From NCBI RefSeq assembly GCF_901764975.1, contig NZ_CABFKH010000002.1, positions 124,001 to 188,000 on the forward strand: 64,000 nucleotides of DNA, in the 5' to 3' direction. The DNA comes from Actinobacillus indolicus (GTDB lineage Bacteria; Pseudomonadota; Gammaproteobacteria; Enterobacterales; Pasteurellaceae). Below the pieces are notes generated by a model. That model worked only from the letters and a program-made list of their open reading frames with translations, was not told the DNA's origin and did no database searches. The translations under genes were made by a program, and so were the position numbers. Within the stretch, counting starts at the first letter, position 1. Every line of letters starts with the position of its first letter. Below are positions 36,820 to 45,126 of the stretch, in pieces.

Positions 36820-37704
36820 TTACTGCAAATTCTGTGCTGGAATGGTGGGATAAGGATTACCCGTAATATGTGAACTGTACGGATATTTATCGTCATACAA
36901 TGGAGCAGGTCCAATTTGTCCAGCGATTTTCTCACTTGAGCTAGCGTTCATTTCTACCCCCTGAGCCTTCACCACAACACGGCGGTTAGGACGTAAACAA
37001 TCTTTTGCTGCTTGATCGTTACCATCGCAATGTTTTACTTGGTTGGCTTTGCCGTAGCCTACGGCATTGAGTTCAGTGGTTACGCCTAAACGTTGTAATT
37101 CCGCTTTCACGGTATTGGCACGGCGTTGAGATAAATCTAAATTATATTCAACAGTTCCCATACGGTCGGTATAGCCTTCAACAACAATCGACTTAACAGG
37201 CAGAGATTTGAGCTTATCAGCTAAAGCGTTTACGGTACGGACACCTTCTGCGGTTAAGCTATCCTTATCAAAATCGAATAAGAAATCCGAGTTGATGTTG
37301 AAGGTATGGTCGCTATGACAGCCATTTGGATACCATAAGAACGTTTGGGCGTTCATATTCTTGTCAAACAAGATTTTGTACTGACAAATTTTATGCACAC
37401 CGTTTTCACGATAGTTAAAGGCATAATCCCATTCACGCACGCCATATAAGCCTTCCGAGAAGTGCGGACGACCGATTAGGTTATATAACTGGTCTTTGTT
37501 CATACCACGCTCAATTTGGCGAACATTAGCCCAGTTTACCCAAGAGCCTACTTGTGTGCCATCGTGATTGAACTTCGTTTGATCTAATGTCGGAAAGATT
37601 GAATTATCGGTTGTTCCCTTATCCGATACGTTTGAAAGATTGCCGCAAGCGGTTAATAATGTCGCTAATGTTGCAAGTGCGGTTAGTTTTAGAGATGTTT
37701 TCAT
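36820..37704 (-). CDS. TpgA-like lipoprotein: BamE/SmpA-like plus OmpA domain
   Basis: The 294-residue lipoprotein starts MKTSLKLTALATLATLLTACG (lipobox LTAC). Residues 45-130 resemble a BamE/SmpA domain (GMNKDQLYNLIGRPHFSEG...REWDYAFNY). An OmpA-like peptidoglycan-binding domain follows (LFDFDKDSL, VEGYTDRMGTVEYNLDLSQRRA, PNRRVVV). This combination is the hallmark of TpgA, the Acinetobacter partner that anchors the trimeric autotransporter Ata to peptidoglycan. It lies 80 bp after the autotransporter gene on the same strand, so a matched pair is likely. An upstream in-frame start at 37767 lacks a signal sequence. Confidence 0.85.
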   Translation of the reverse strand: MKTSLKLTALATLATLLTACGNLSNVSDKGTTDNSIFPTLDQTKFNHDGTQVGSWVNWANVRQIERGMNKDQLYNLIGRPHFSEGLYGVREWDYAFNYRENGVHKICQYKILFDKNMNAQTFLWYPNGCHSDHTFNINSDFLFDFDKDSLTAEGVRTVNALADKLKSLPVKSIVVEGYTDRMGTVEYNLDLSQRRANTVKAELQRLGVTTELNAVGYGKANQVKHCDGNDQAAKDCLRPNRRVVVKAQGVEMNASSSEKIAGQIGPAPLYDDKYPYSSHITGNPYPTIPAQNLQ

Positions 37705-37784
37705 TATTAAATACCTATCAATAAAGTTTGGAAATGAAAGGGAAATGGGGATTTCCCTTTCTCGCATTTAATGTGTTAAGCGAA

Positions 37785-40700
37785 TTACCATTGGTAGCCA
37801 ATGCCAGTTCCAATAGTAAAATCACCACGAGTATTTGCACTTGAATTAAGTTTAAATACCAATTTTCCGTTATCGCTTGCTCTTGAGTAGCCAACAGCTA
37901 CCGCATTTTCATTCTTGTAATGACCTGCTGCTGCCGATACCATTGACTTACCTGCCATATACACTTGCGGTAATGATGCCGTTGCAACTGTGCCAGCAAT
38001 GCCTGCACGAGCTTCTTTGTTTACTTTATTGACTTTAGTATCTAAGTGATTTACTCGGTCTCCTAATTTAGCAATATTCTGCGTGTTGTTATGTACTTGA
38101 ATATTCGTTGCGTGTAATTGCGAACCGTTTACCGCATCAGTTGATGTTGGGCTAATTTCAGCTGGTGCAACATTCGTGACTTTCTTACCGCCAGCATTCA
38201 CGCCTTTGGTTGAAATAGACACATTACCTGTGGTAATAGAATTTACCTTCACATCATCAGCTAATTTCACTTGTACATCGCCATTAGCAGTGGTTGAAGT
38301 ACGAATATTTTTACCATCACCTTTTACGCCAACGGATTTCGTTAGATCTGAACGAGTGTAAGATTTACCATCATCAGTCGTGGTTGTTACACCTGCGACA
38401 TTCACTACGGATTCATCTTGAGCATTTGTAGTAATTGTCACGCCAGCGCCACCATTGATCGGTTGAGCCGTCGCCGCAATCGCACCGTTCTCGTCCATTT
38501 TCAGTCCTTTACCTAACTTAGCCGATACAGCGTAGTTTTTTGTGCCATTAGCATTGTCGGTTTCCGTAATGGTAATACCTTGATCTGCTGAAACAGTGGC
38601 TTGTGTATTCGTATCGGTTGCTGAAATAGTGTAACCACCTTTCGCATCACCTGAAACTTGAACGTTATTACCTGCGGTTAATTTCATATCATTAACCACA
38701 TTTCCTTTATCATCGTAAGTTAAGCCTTCGCCCACTTTGACATTCACGGTGTAATTTTTTGAACCGTCAATATTGTCTAATGAAGTAACTTCCGCACCTT
38801 GACCACCTGTTACCGTAGTGCGCATATTCTCTACGCTAATGGTGTAACCATTATTGGCATCACCTGATACATTAACATTATCGCCAGCAGTGATTTCTGT
38901 ACCTTTTGCAGAAACTGTAAAGCCATCTTTCGCATTACCTGAAACTTGAACATTATCACCTGCGGTTAATTTCATATCATTGACAACATTTCCTTTGTCA
39001 TCGTAAGTTAAGCCTTCACCTACTTTAACATTGACAGTGTAATTTTTTGAACCGTCAGTATTATCTGATGAAGCAACTTCCGCACCTTGACCGCCTGTTA
39101 CCGTAGTGCGCATATTATCTACACTAATGGTGTAACCATTCTTGGCATCGCCTGATACATTGACATTATCGCCAGCAGTGATTTCCGTACCTTTTGCAGA
39201 AACTGTAAAGCCATCTTTCGCATTACCTGACACTTGAACGTTATCACCTGCCTTCACTAAAGTATCTGATACTTTAATGTTGCCGTTATCATCAAAAGTT
39301 AAACCATCGGTCGCTTTGATTGATACTGCATAATTTTTTGTGCCGTTGGCATTGTCTGTTTCAGTGATGACAATACCTTGACCAGCACTCGTAGTTGATT
39401 GTGTATTGGTATCAACAATACCATTAATTTGATTAATGACATCTTGCAGTTGCTCGTCTGTCACACCACCTTTTGTTGAGATAGTGTAACCATTGATAGC
39501 ATCACCTGTTACAGTGATATTGTCGCCAGCATTGATAATTGTCCCAGTCGCTTTGATCTCACCATTATCGCCAAAAGTTAAACCGTCCCCAATTTTTGTA
39601 GAAACCGTATAATCTTTTGTTCCAATATCATTATCCGCTACATCAACCGTTACTCCATTACCAGCTTTCACTACAGATTGCGTATTGGTTGCTTTAATGG
39701 TGTAACCACTAGTAGCATCACCTTCAACGGTAATGTTATCGCCTGCGGTTAAAGCTGTACCTGTTGCTTTAATTTCACCGTTATCACCAAACACTAAACC
39801 ATCACCAATTTTGGTTTCAAAAGCATAGTTTTTCGTGCCATTCGCATTATCTGTTGCTGTAACCGTTAAACCTTTACCATCTACTACACTTGCAGATGAT
39901 TGAGTGTTTGTGTCCGTTGCTTTAATGGTATAGCCATTAGTTGCATCACCTTCAACAGTAATATTATCACCTGCGGTTAAGGTTGTACCTGTTGCTTTAA
40001 TTTCACCATTATCACCAAAGACTAAGCCATCACCAATTTTTGTTTCAAAGGCATAGTTTTTCGTTCCATTCGCATTATCTGTTGCAGTAACAGCTAAGCC
40101 TTTGCCATCTACTACGCTTGAAGATGATTGCGTATTGGTATCTGTCGCTGAAATGGTAAAGTTATTGCCTTCACGATTCACTTGTACATTATCACCACCA
40201 GTAACATTAACTTCTGTTGTAATAACATCTGCAATATCATCAGGATTAATCGTCTGAATTGCCTTGAGCGCTTCAGTAACAGCATAGAGTTGTGAACCAT
40301 TAATGGCATCGGTTGATGTAGATGAAATTAAGCCTGAAGCGACATTTTGAATACGTCCTTCTTTGCCTGTCGCACCTACTGAAATAATGTTATGTGGAGT
40401 TGTACCAGCAAAATTATAAGTAGTGTCTTTGATGGTATAACTTGGATAATCCGCACGACCTGCGGTAGCAGTGCCTGATTCGTATGATGCTGAATCGTTG
40501 CCTAGTACAACATCCATACCAATGGTTTGAGTAACATTATTGCCAAGTACCAGTGTATTGGTTGTTCCGACATCGTTGTTGTTACCAATAATTGTGGTGT
40601 TATCCACCGATTCACCGGTATTAAAGAGATTTCTATCTATTTTTGAGTGATGTCCAATAACAGTCACATTTTCAGTTACACCGCTCCACATGTCGTCCAA

Positions 40701-41402
40701 TGCAATAGACGAATTATGTCCCGCAATCAACATATAATTTCCAGATGTATTGCCGTCAGGAATAAATGTTGAGCCTGTACCTAAAATAGCTGCGTTACTC
40801 ACTCGCTCGGCAGAAAAAGAACCACCAACCCCTGAGAAAGAACCCACTATCGTTAGGTTCGCTGCATTAGTGCCATCTGGACTACCACCAATAAAGTTGT
40901 TGTCACCAAAAAAAGCTACATGATGCAGCAGTGGTTCACCACCAACTGCACCTTCAATGATATTCTGATTACCAACTACGGTCAGTCCATCAACAGCCAT
41001 CCCTTCCTCATTGCCACCAAAAGACATATCTCGTCCAATTACCGTGGCATTTTTGATTTTGTCGGAAACGAATAGGTTTTCGCCCATAGCGGTTGTATGC
41101 GCACCTTCTGCTGTCACATTATGTCCAATAGCAATCGAATTACCGCCTGTCGCTGTTGCTGTGCCAGTACTGGTGATAGCCAAGTTGCCAGCGGTATCGC
41201 CATCAAGCACTACATTACCCACAGTGCCAGTTGTACCTGTACCAGTTGCAGTAGCCGCTACAGCATCCACTGATGCCAGCATTGCTGATGCAGCCGCTAC
41301 CGCTAAAGCGATAGACTTAACCTTACCACGAGCTTTTGTTTTTTCTGAACAAACAACAGATTGACCAAGCGCATTACGCTTTACCATGTACACTTTATTC
41401 AT
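37785..41402 (-). CDS. Trimeric autotransporter adhesin (YadA/Hia family)
   Basis: A 1205-residue surface adhesin. It begins with an extended signal peptide region (MNKVYMVKRNALGQSVV...KSIALAVAAASAMLASVDAVA). Residues 80-320 are a head of degenerate YadA-type repeats (SIAIGHN, TAMGEN, TVIGRD, VVGNQN, IIGNNN, LVLGNN). A neck (STSTDAINGSQLYAVTEAL) leads to a stalk with internal repeats: a 76-residue unit twice at about 425-580 and a 100-residue unit twice at about 715-915. A second neck (STDAVNGSQLHATN), a coiled coil (LGDRVNHLDTKVNKVNKEARAG) and a YadA anchor ending in Trp complete it. The frame is intact. It is cargo of the element. Confidence 0.95.
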   Translation of the reverse strand: MNKVYMVKRNALGQSVVCSEKTKARGKVKSIALAVAAASAMLASVDAVAATATGTGTTGTVGNVVLDGDTAGNLAITSTGTATATGGNSIAIGHNVTAEGAHTTAMGENLFVSDKIKNATVIGRDMSFGGNEEGMAVDGLTVVGNQNIIEGAVGGEPLLHHVAFFGDNNFIGGSPDGTNAANLTIVGSFSGVGGSFSAERVSNAAILGTGSTFIPDGNTSGNYMLIAGHNSSIALDDMWSGVTENVTVIGHHSKIDRNLFNTGESVDNTTIIGNNNDVGTTNTLVLGNNVTQTIGMDVVLGNDSASYESGTATAGRADYPSYTIKDTTYNFAGTTPHNIISVGATGKEGRIQNVASGLISSTSTDAINGSQLYAVTEALKAIQTINPDDIADVITTEVNVTGGDNVQVNREGNNFTISATDTNTQSSSSVVDGKGLAVTATDNANGTKNYAFETKIGDGLVFGDNGEIKATGTTLTAGDNITVEGDATNGYTIKATDTNTQSSASVVDGKGLTVTATDNANGTKNYAFETKIGDGLVFGDNGEIKATGTALTAGDNITVEGDATSGYTIKATNTQSVVKAGNGVTVDVADNDIGTKDYTVSTKIGDGLTFGDNGEIKATGTIINAGDNITVTGDAINGYTISTKGGVTDEQLQDVINQINGIVDTNTQSTTSAGQGIVITETDNANGTKNYAVSIKATDGLTFDDNGNIKVSDTLVKAGDNVQVSGNAKDGFTVSAKGTEITAGDNVNVSGDAKNGYTISVDNMRTTVTGGQGAEVASSDNTDGSKNYTVNVKVGEGLTYDDKGNVVNDMKLTAGDNVQVSGNAKDGFTVSAKGTEITAGDNVNVSGDANNGYTISVENMRTTVTGGQGAEVTSLDNIDGSKNYTVNVKVGEGLTYDDKGNVVNDMKLTAGNNVQVSGDAKGGYTISATDTNTQATVSADQGITITETDNANGTKNYAVSAKLGKGLKMDENGAIAATAQPINGGAGVTITTNAQDESVVNVAGVTTTTDDGKSYTRSDLTKSVGVKGDGKNIRTSTTANGDVQVKLADDVKVNSITTGNVSISTKGVNAGGKKVTNVAPAEISPTSTDAVNGSQLHATNIQVHNNTQNIAKLGDRVNHLDTKVNKVNKEARAGIAGTVATASLPQVYMAGKSMVSAAAGHYKNENAVAVGYSRASDNGKLVFKLNSSANTRGDFTIGTGIGYQW

Positions 41403-41947
41403 ATATAATAATCCTGTTTAAACTTGCAGCCGAATGGGCTACAAGGGTTGAACACTGAATGACTTGTACTGTTATCTTGGCGGATGGGGTACAAGTCATT
41501 TTTTATTTTCCTAAATAGAAGATTTAGGTGTGTAAATAAAAATAAATTGAACTTTTTTATTCAACTTTTTTTCTTTAACAAGGTGAAATTTAATTATATA
41601 AAAACAGGTTTGTAAAGAGATTTCTTAATTCTGAAAAATTTCAAAATTTATTTATGTAAAATAAAATAAGTTTGTAATGCATTGATTTTATTATATTTTG
41701 AAAAATGGAAAATTTTAGAAAAATAAGAAAGGAACTTAAAGAGTTTATAAAAGGCTTTTTAAATATCTTTTAAGGTTATTTAATAGGTATTAATTTAGAT
41801 TTCTTTACAATTTTAACTAACTCAATCGCTTGAAATTTAATCAATTTCAGGTTTAAAATTCTAACAAAATAGCAGAAAAGAAAAATCTCCAGTTAATACT
41901 TTCCATATCAACAGAAGATTTAGGATTACTCTTTATGAGTTAAAGAT
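41403..41947. promoter_or_regulatory. AT-rich 545-bp upstream region of the adhesin
   Basis: No gene is seen here. A 12-bp stem lies at 41458-41469 with 41489-41500 (AATGACTTGTAC/GTACAAGTCATT), about 55 bp before the adhesin start, in its probable 5' leader; on the + strand it is followed by a T-run. The rest is very AT-rich and may hold the adhesin promoter. No simple-sequence repeat suggesting phase variation was noticed. Confidence 0.5.
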
Positions 41948-42466
41948 TTATGATGTAGCCAATGTATTTGGTTTTTCACCGTACTTATTTGCTGTGTTTT
42001 GTCCTTCTTTAAACATTAAGAATAACTTAAATCCCATCTCGACAAAAAGTAAAACAATAAACCCGCCATAACTAAATTTCTCAGAAGAATAACTATGATT
42101 ATACATATCAATCAATATGATAGGTGCTTGTAACCACCCCGAATAACCTAAATCATGCAAACGCCTTGCTGTAACAGATAATTTAACCAGAATAAATAGT
42201 CCATCTATGACACCTAAAAGAAATTCAGGCGGATTATCCAGCAAAGAAAATATCTCACTGATAATTATGCCAATACTTGTTGCTAATAAACAAATACACG
42301 CATATTCTATTCGTTCAGCTCGACCTTTATAGTCAAAAAATCGATTCAATCCATTGTAAAACACTCTAAATCCATTGTATTTCTTAATTACATACCCTGA
42401 ACCAATAAAATAGAAGAGTAAAACTGCAATAGAAACAATGCCAGCTAAAATTTGTATTGTGGACAT
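41948..42466 (-). CDS. DUF805 membrane protein (2)
   Basis: A 172-residue protein of the DUF805 family, recognised by FDYKGRAERIEYACICLL and the conserved RRLHDLGYSGWLQ, with about four membrane segments including one before the domain (ILAGIVSIAVLLFYFIGSGYV). It is the last of four closely packed genes (gap 9 bp). DUF805 function is not established; inner-membrane location is expected. Confidence 0.85.
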   Translation of the reverse strand: MSTIQILAGIVSIAVLLFYFIGSGYVIKKYNGFRVFYNGLNRFFDYKGRAERIEYACICLLATSIGIIISEIFSLLDNPPEFLLGVIDGLFILVKLSVTARRLHDLGYSGWLQAPIILIDMYNHSYSSEKFSYGGFIVLLFVEMGFKLFLMFKEGQNTANKYGEKPNTLATS

Positions 42467-42475
42467 AAAACTTCC

Positions 42476-43159
42476 TTACTTTTTGAGTTTATTCATGATT
42501 TGTTGAACATAAGGTTGTAGAAAGGTTCTCACTTTTTCTACAATATCTAATACTTGAGCTTCAAATTTCATTAACCTTGCCGATTCCTTTGGCATTTCTA
42601 ATGGAATAGGTGCATTGGGATTTTTGGGATCGGGTCCATATTTATTGTAAAAAGGCTGTCCGTTTTTAAAGAAGAGAAAGAGCAAAGGAGCAATCAAAAT
42701 CCAGTTGTCAAAGAAAAGGTAAACAGGCACTAAAACAATAAATACCCACCAACCAAAAGTACCTATATCATGTAATCTTCGTACAGCTCCTGCAATCCAA
42801 GCTATCGCAAAGGGTAAAAAGAAAATAAAACTCAATGAAGATAAAAATATTTGCTGAATAGTATTATTTTCATAATCTTGATAATAAGATTTGACGGCAT
42901 TATTTGTTTGGTCAATGCTGCCTGTATCTAACCATTCCCGAAATGCAGAGTTAAGAACCGCATTGGCATATTCCGCAGAAGAAACTTGTTGATGAAATGC
43001 TTTTTGATAATCTCCAAAAAACAACTCAAAAACTTTTACCGCAAGAAAAAATGTTAGTATCAAAGCCAAGATACCCATTAGGCTAATGATAAAAAACTCT
43101 AACCGACTTGCTCTACCAGAGAATTTAGACCAATTTTTAATTAAATCACTGATTAACAT
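42476..43159 (-). CDS. DUF805 membrane protein (1)
   Basis: A 227-residue DUF805 protein: WSKFSGRASRLEFFIISLMG at the start and VRRLHDIGTFGWW before the last helices, with a long insertion of about 50 residues between the first and second membrane segments and a polar C-terminal tail. Its neighbour is a second, shorter DUF805 gene 9 bp downstream, suggesting duplication or a heteromeric complex. Function unknown. Confidence 0.87.
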   Translation of the reverse strand: MLISDLIKNWSKFSGRASRLEFFIISLMGILALILTFFLAVKVFELFFGDYQKAFHQQVSSAEYANAVLNSAFREWLDTGSIDQTNNAVKSYYQDYENNTIQQIFLSSLSFIFFLPFAIAWIAGAVRRLHDIGTFGWWVFIVLVPVYLFFDNWILIAPLLFLFFKNGQPFYNKYGPDPKNPNAPIPLEMPKESARLMKFEAQVLDIVEKVRTFLQPYVQQIMNKLKK

Positions 43160-43170
43160 GGTGTACCTAT

Positions 43171-43701
43171 TTATTTAAATGATATTGAATCTAATACCTT
43201 ACACGGTGAGCTTCTTGTAATAACGACAGGGTTATATAAGCAGCTTCCGCAGACAATTGCTGATGTTAAGATATACATCTTTTTACCATTGAATATAAAT
43301 TCGTAAGTATATGAAGAATAATAATTTTTATTCGATGTTGGTGATTCACATTTTTTACCTGCGTTACTCTCTTTAACCACTATATTGTGACGTTTTAATT
43401 CCGTTGTTAATAATTCAACTTGGTCGTAATCGTAGGTCACTTCATTTGCTTGAATGAGCGTTTGACTATTTAACGATTTAAACACCATATAATCAGATGT
43501 TTCCATCTTTGCGGTGGATTCTGTGATTTTCCCTTGTGATAAATTAACTAAACTGTCATAGAATGATGAACCTTGTTTAAAAGGATTAGGCATTCTGTTT
43601 TTTACAAAAGTACCTTGAGAAATATCTCGAAGCCCATCGGTAATTTCTGCACAAGATGTCAGTGATAAAGCAAGTGCTGTTGCAATAAAGACTTTTTTCA
43701 T
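43171..43701 (-). CDS. Predicted lipoprotein, function unknown
   Basis: A 176-residue precursor with signal MKKVFIATALALSLTSC (lipobox LTSC, Ala at +2), so outer-membrane sorting is expected. The mature part has five further Cys, including an ICGSCLYNP motif near the C-terminus, which may form disulfides. It is the second of four packed genes (gaps 12 and 11 bp). I do not recognise the family. Confidence 0.75.
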   Translation of the reverse strand: MKKVFIATALALSLTSCAEITDGLRDISQGTFVKNRMPNPFKQGSSFYDSLVNLSQGKITESTAKMETSDYMVFKSLNSQTLIQANEVTYDYDQVELLTTELKRHNIVVKESNAGKKCESPTSNKNYYSSYTYEFIFNGKKMYILTSAIVCGSCLYNPVVITRSSPCKVLDSISFK

Positions 43702-43713
43702 ATATCAATTTCC

Positions 43714-44148
43714 CTATTTGATATATTTCATTATTGATTTCTTATAACTGTCGCCTTCTGCTGTAATAAAGTCAGAAACCAAACATTGATTATTCTTATT
43801 GCAATCTAAGCTAAATTTAATGGTCACTTTCTCATCAAAAAATAAGAACGTGGCATACACCTTATCTTTAACTAATTTGAATTTAGGGTTAATTGAATCA
43901 GGAACATCTTGAGCAGATGGACCATCAATCCAAGATTCGTGTCCTACACAATCATCACAAGGCGTGGATTTATCGTATTTTGCTTTTTTAGCTAACAATT
44001 TCTGAAAATCAGGGGTGGCGTATTTATACAAATTTCCTGTTTGATAAACCTTTGCAATGGTATTTAATTTGGCTTGATCAAGTGTAGATGTGGCTGTGGC
44101 GTTAGCTGAAAATACAGCTATTCCGAGTAAGAGAAGTAGCTTCTTCAT
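43714..44148 (-). CDS. Predicted exported protein, function unknown
   Basis: A 144-residue protein with a Sec signal peptide (MKKLLLLLGIAVFSANATA). The mature part has two Cys pairs: CDDC and, later, DCNKNNQC. It is the first gene of the DUF805 operon, divergent from the XRE regulator at 44300 across a 151-bp gap that probably contains both promoters. I do not recognise the family with confidence. Confidence 0.72.
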   Translation of the reverse strand: MKKLLLLLGIAVFSANATATSTLDQAKLNTIAKVYQTGNLYKYATPDFQKLLAKKAKYDKSTPCDDCVGHESWIDGPSAQDVPDSINPKFKLVKDKVYATFLFFDEKVTIKFSLDCNKNNQCLVSDFITAEGDSYKKSIMKYIK

Positions 44149-44299
44149 TGTGATAACCCTTTGTGATGTTTTAATTTATGTTTACACCCTAAATACACCG
44201 TTATTAGGTAATTTGGGTTATATGTACTATATCAGATGTTCTTTTACTAGTAAATAATCCCGAAAATATCAATAAAAGATAAGTAAGGAATTTAGATTA

Positions 44300-44683
44300 A
44301 TGTCAAAGTTATCCGTTACAGATGTAGATAGATTTATTGGTAAACGTATTCAGCAACGTAGAAAAGAATTGGGGCTTACTGCATCAGCACTTTCGGAACA
44401 AATTGGTATTGCTCAACAACAACTTTCTCGCTATGAGCGTGGGGATAACAAAATTAATGTTTCCCATTTAGTTGAAATTGCAACCGCACTTGATACATCT
44501 ATTGGTTGGTTCTTTATTGATTGTTTAGCGGAAGATAGTAAGACAACGCATACAAGAAAATTTATACCTGTTGGCGAAGATGAAGTGAGAGAACGTTTGA
44601 CTTATCACATGGATCAACTAAGTGCGGATGAAAGACGTGGGCTATTAGTCTTTTTAGATAGCTTATCAAATTTCAGAAAATAA
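44300..44683 (+). CDS. XRE-family HTH regulator
   Basis: A 127-residue protein with an N-terminal HTH_XRE domain (IGKRIQQRRKELGLTASALSEQIGIAQQQLSRYERGDNKINVSHLVEIATAL) and a C-terminal helical part likely for dimerisation. GTAAGGA precedes the ATG by about 10 nt. It is divergent from the DUF805 operon and convergent with the HTH gene at 44741, so control of cargo expression or self-repression is plausible. Confidence 0.85.
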   Translation: MSKLSVTDVDRFIGKRIQQRRKELGLTASALSEQIGIAQQQLSRYERGDNKINVSHLVEIATALDTSIGWFFIDCLAEDSKTTHTRKFIPVGEDEVRERLTYHMDQLSADERRGLLVFLDSLSNFRK

Positions 44684-44687
44684 CTAT

Positions 44688-44733
44688 AAGAGCTTCTGAT
44701 TTTTCATACTTGTATTTTAAATCAGAAGCTCTT
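44688..44733. terminator. Bidirectional terminator between two HTH genes
   Basis: A 15-bp perfect stem (44688-44702 with 44719-44733; AAGAGCTTCTGATTT) with a 16-nt loop and TATTTTAT beyond it, 4 bp after the XRE stop and 7 bp before the end of the convergent HTH gene. Confidence 0.88.
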
Positions 44734-44740
44734 ATTTTAT

Positions 44741-45040
44741 CTATAATCTCTCTATGACATCTTCAAGAAAATCTCGGAATACTGCTTTTATTATCTGTTT
44801 ATCTATATGGTCATTCTCTGACTTGGTTGAATCCCAAATAAACTCTCTTACTTGCGGAGATAATGTCATCAAATTCATTAAATCTATTCCATTGGGAAAT
44901 CGCTTTCCAGCAACCCAATCTTTTACTGTCCTTTCACTTATTCCTAGTGCATTAGCTATCATTTTCCCAGTCCAATACTGAGCATGCATTTCTTTCCTTA
45001 AAGCAACAGATAGTTGTTCCCTTAGTTTGATTTCATTCAT
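44741..45040 (-). CDS. Small HTH DNA-binding protein
   Basis: A 99-residue protein with a clear HTH (GKMIANALGISERTVKDWVAGKRFPNGIDLMNLM), as in phage-type repressors, and a short acidic C-terminus. I start at the ATG at 45040 (MNEIKLREQ); the frame is open to 45091 but the upstream part covers the palindrome. It is divergent from the serine recombinase operon and next to a 16-bp perfect palindrome, so it is a good candidate for the operon's repressor. Confidence 0.78.
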   Translation of the reverse strand: MNEIKLREQLSVALRKEMHAQYWTGKMIANALGISERTVKDWVAGKRFPNGIDLMNLMTLSPQVREFIWDSTKSENDHIDKQIIKAVFRDFLEDVIERL

Positions 45041-45049
45041 TGTAATTTT

Positions 45050-45065
45050 GGGCAAGATCTTGCCC
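45050..45065. promoter_or_regulatory. 16-bp perfect palindrome, likely operator
   Basis: GGGCAAGATCTTGCCC lies 10 bp upstream of the HTH gene start and 62 bp upstream of the recombinase start. Its position between divergent genes suggests the binding site of the neighbouring HTH protein. Confidence 0.6.
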
Positions 45066-45126
45066 TTTGAGTGCAACATTTTTCCTCCCAATTCATTTAT
45101 ATTTGATACATCTAGGGGGTATTAAA

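Noticed and set aside
38600-40200. Regularly spaced repeats, considered as a CRISPR array
   Set aside because: Units are 228 and 300 bp, in frame, and encode adhesin stalk modules; no short repeat/spacer pattern and no cas genes.
41500-41947. AT-rich stretch as a replication origin
   Set aside because: No DnaA-box cluster or iteron was noticed and it lies upstream of an adhesin gene inside a mobile element.
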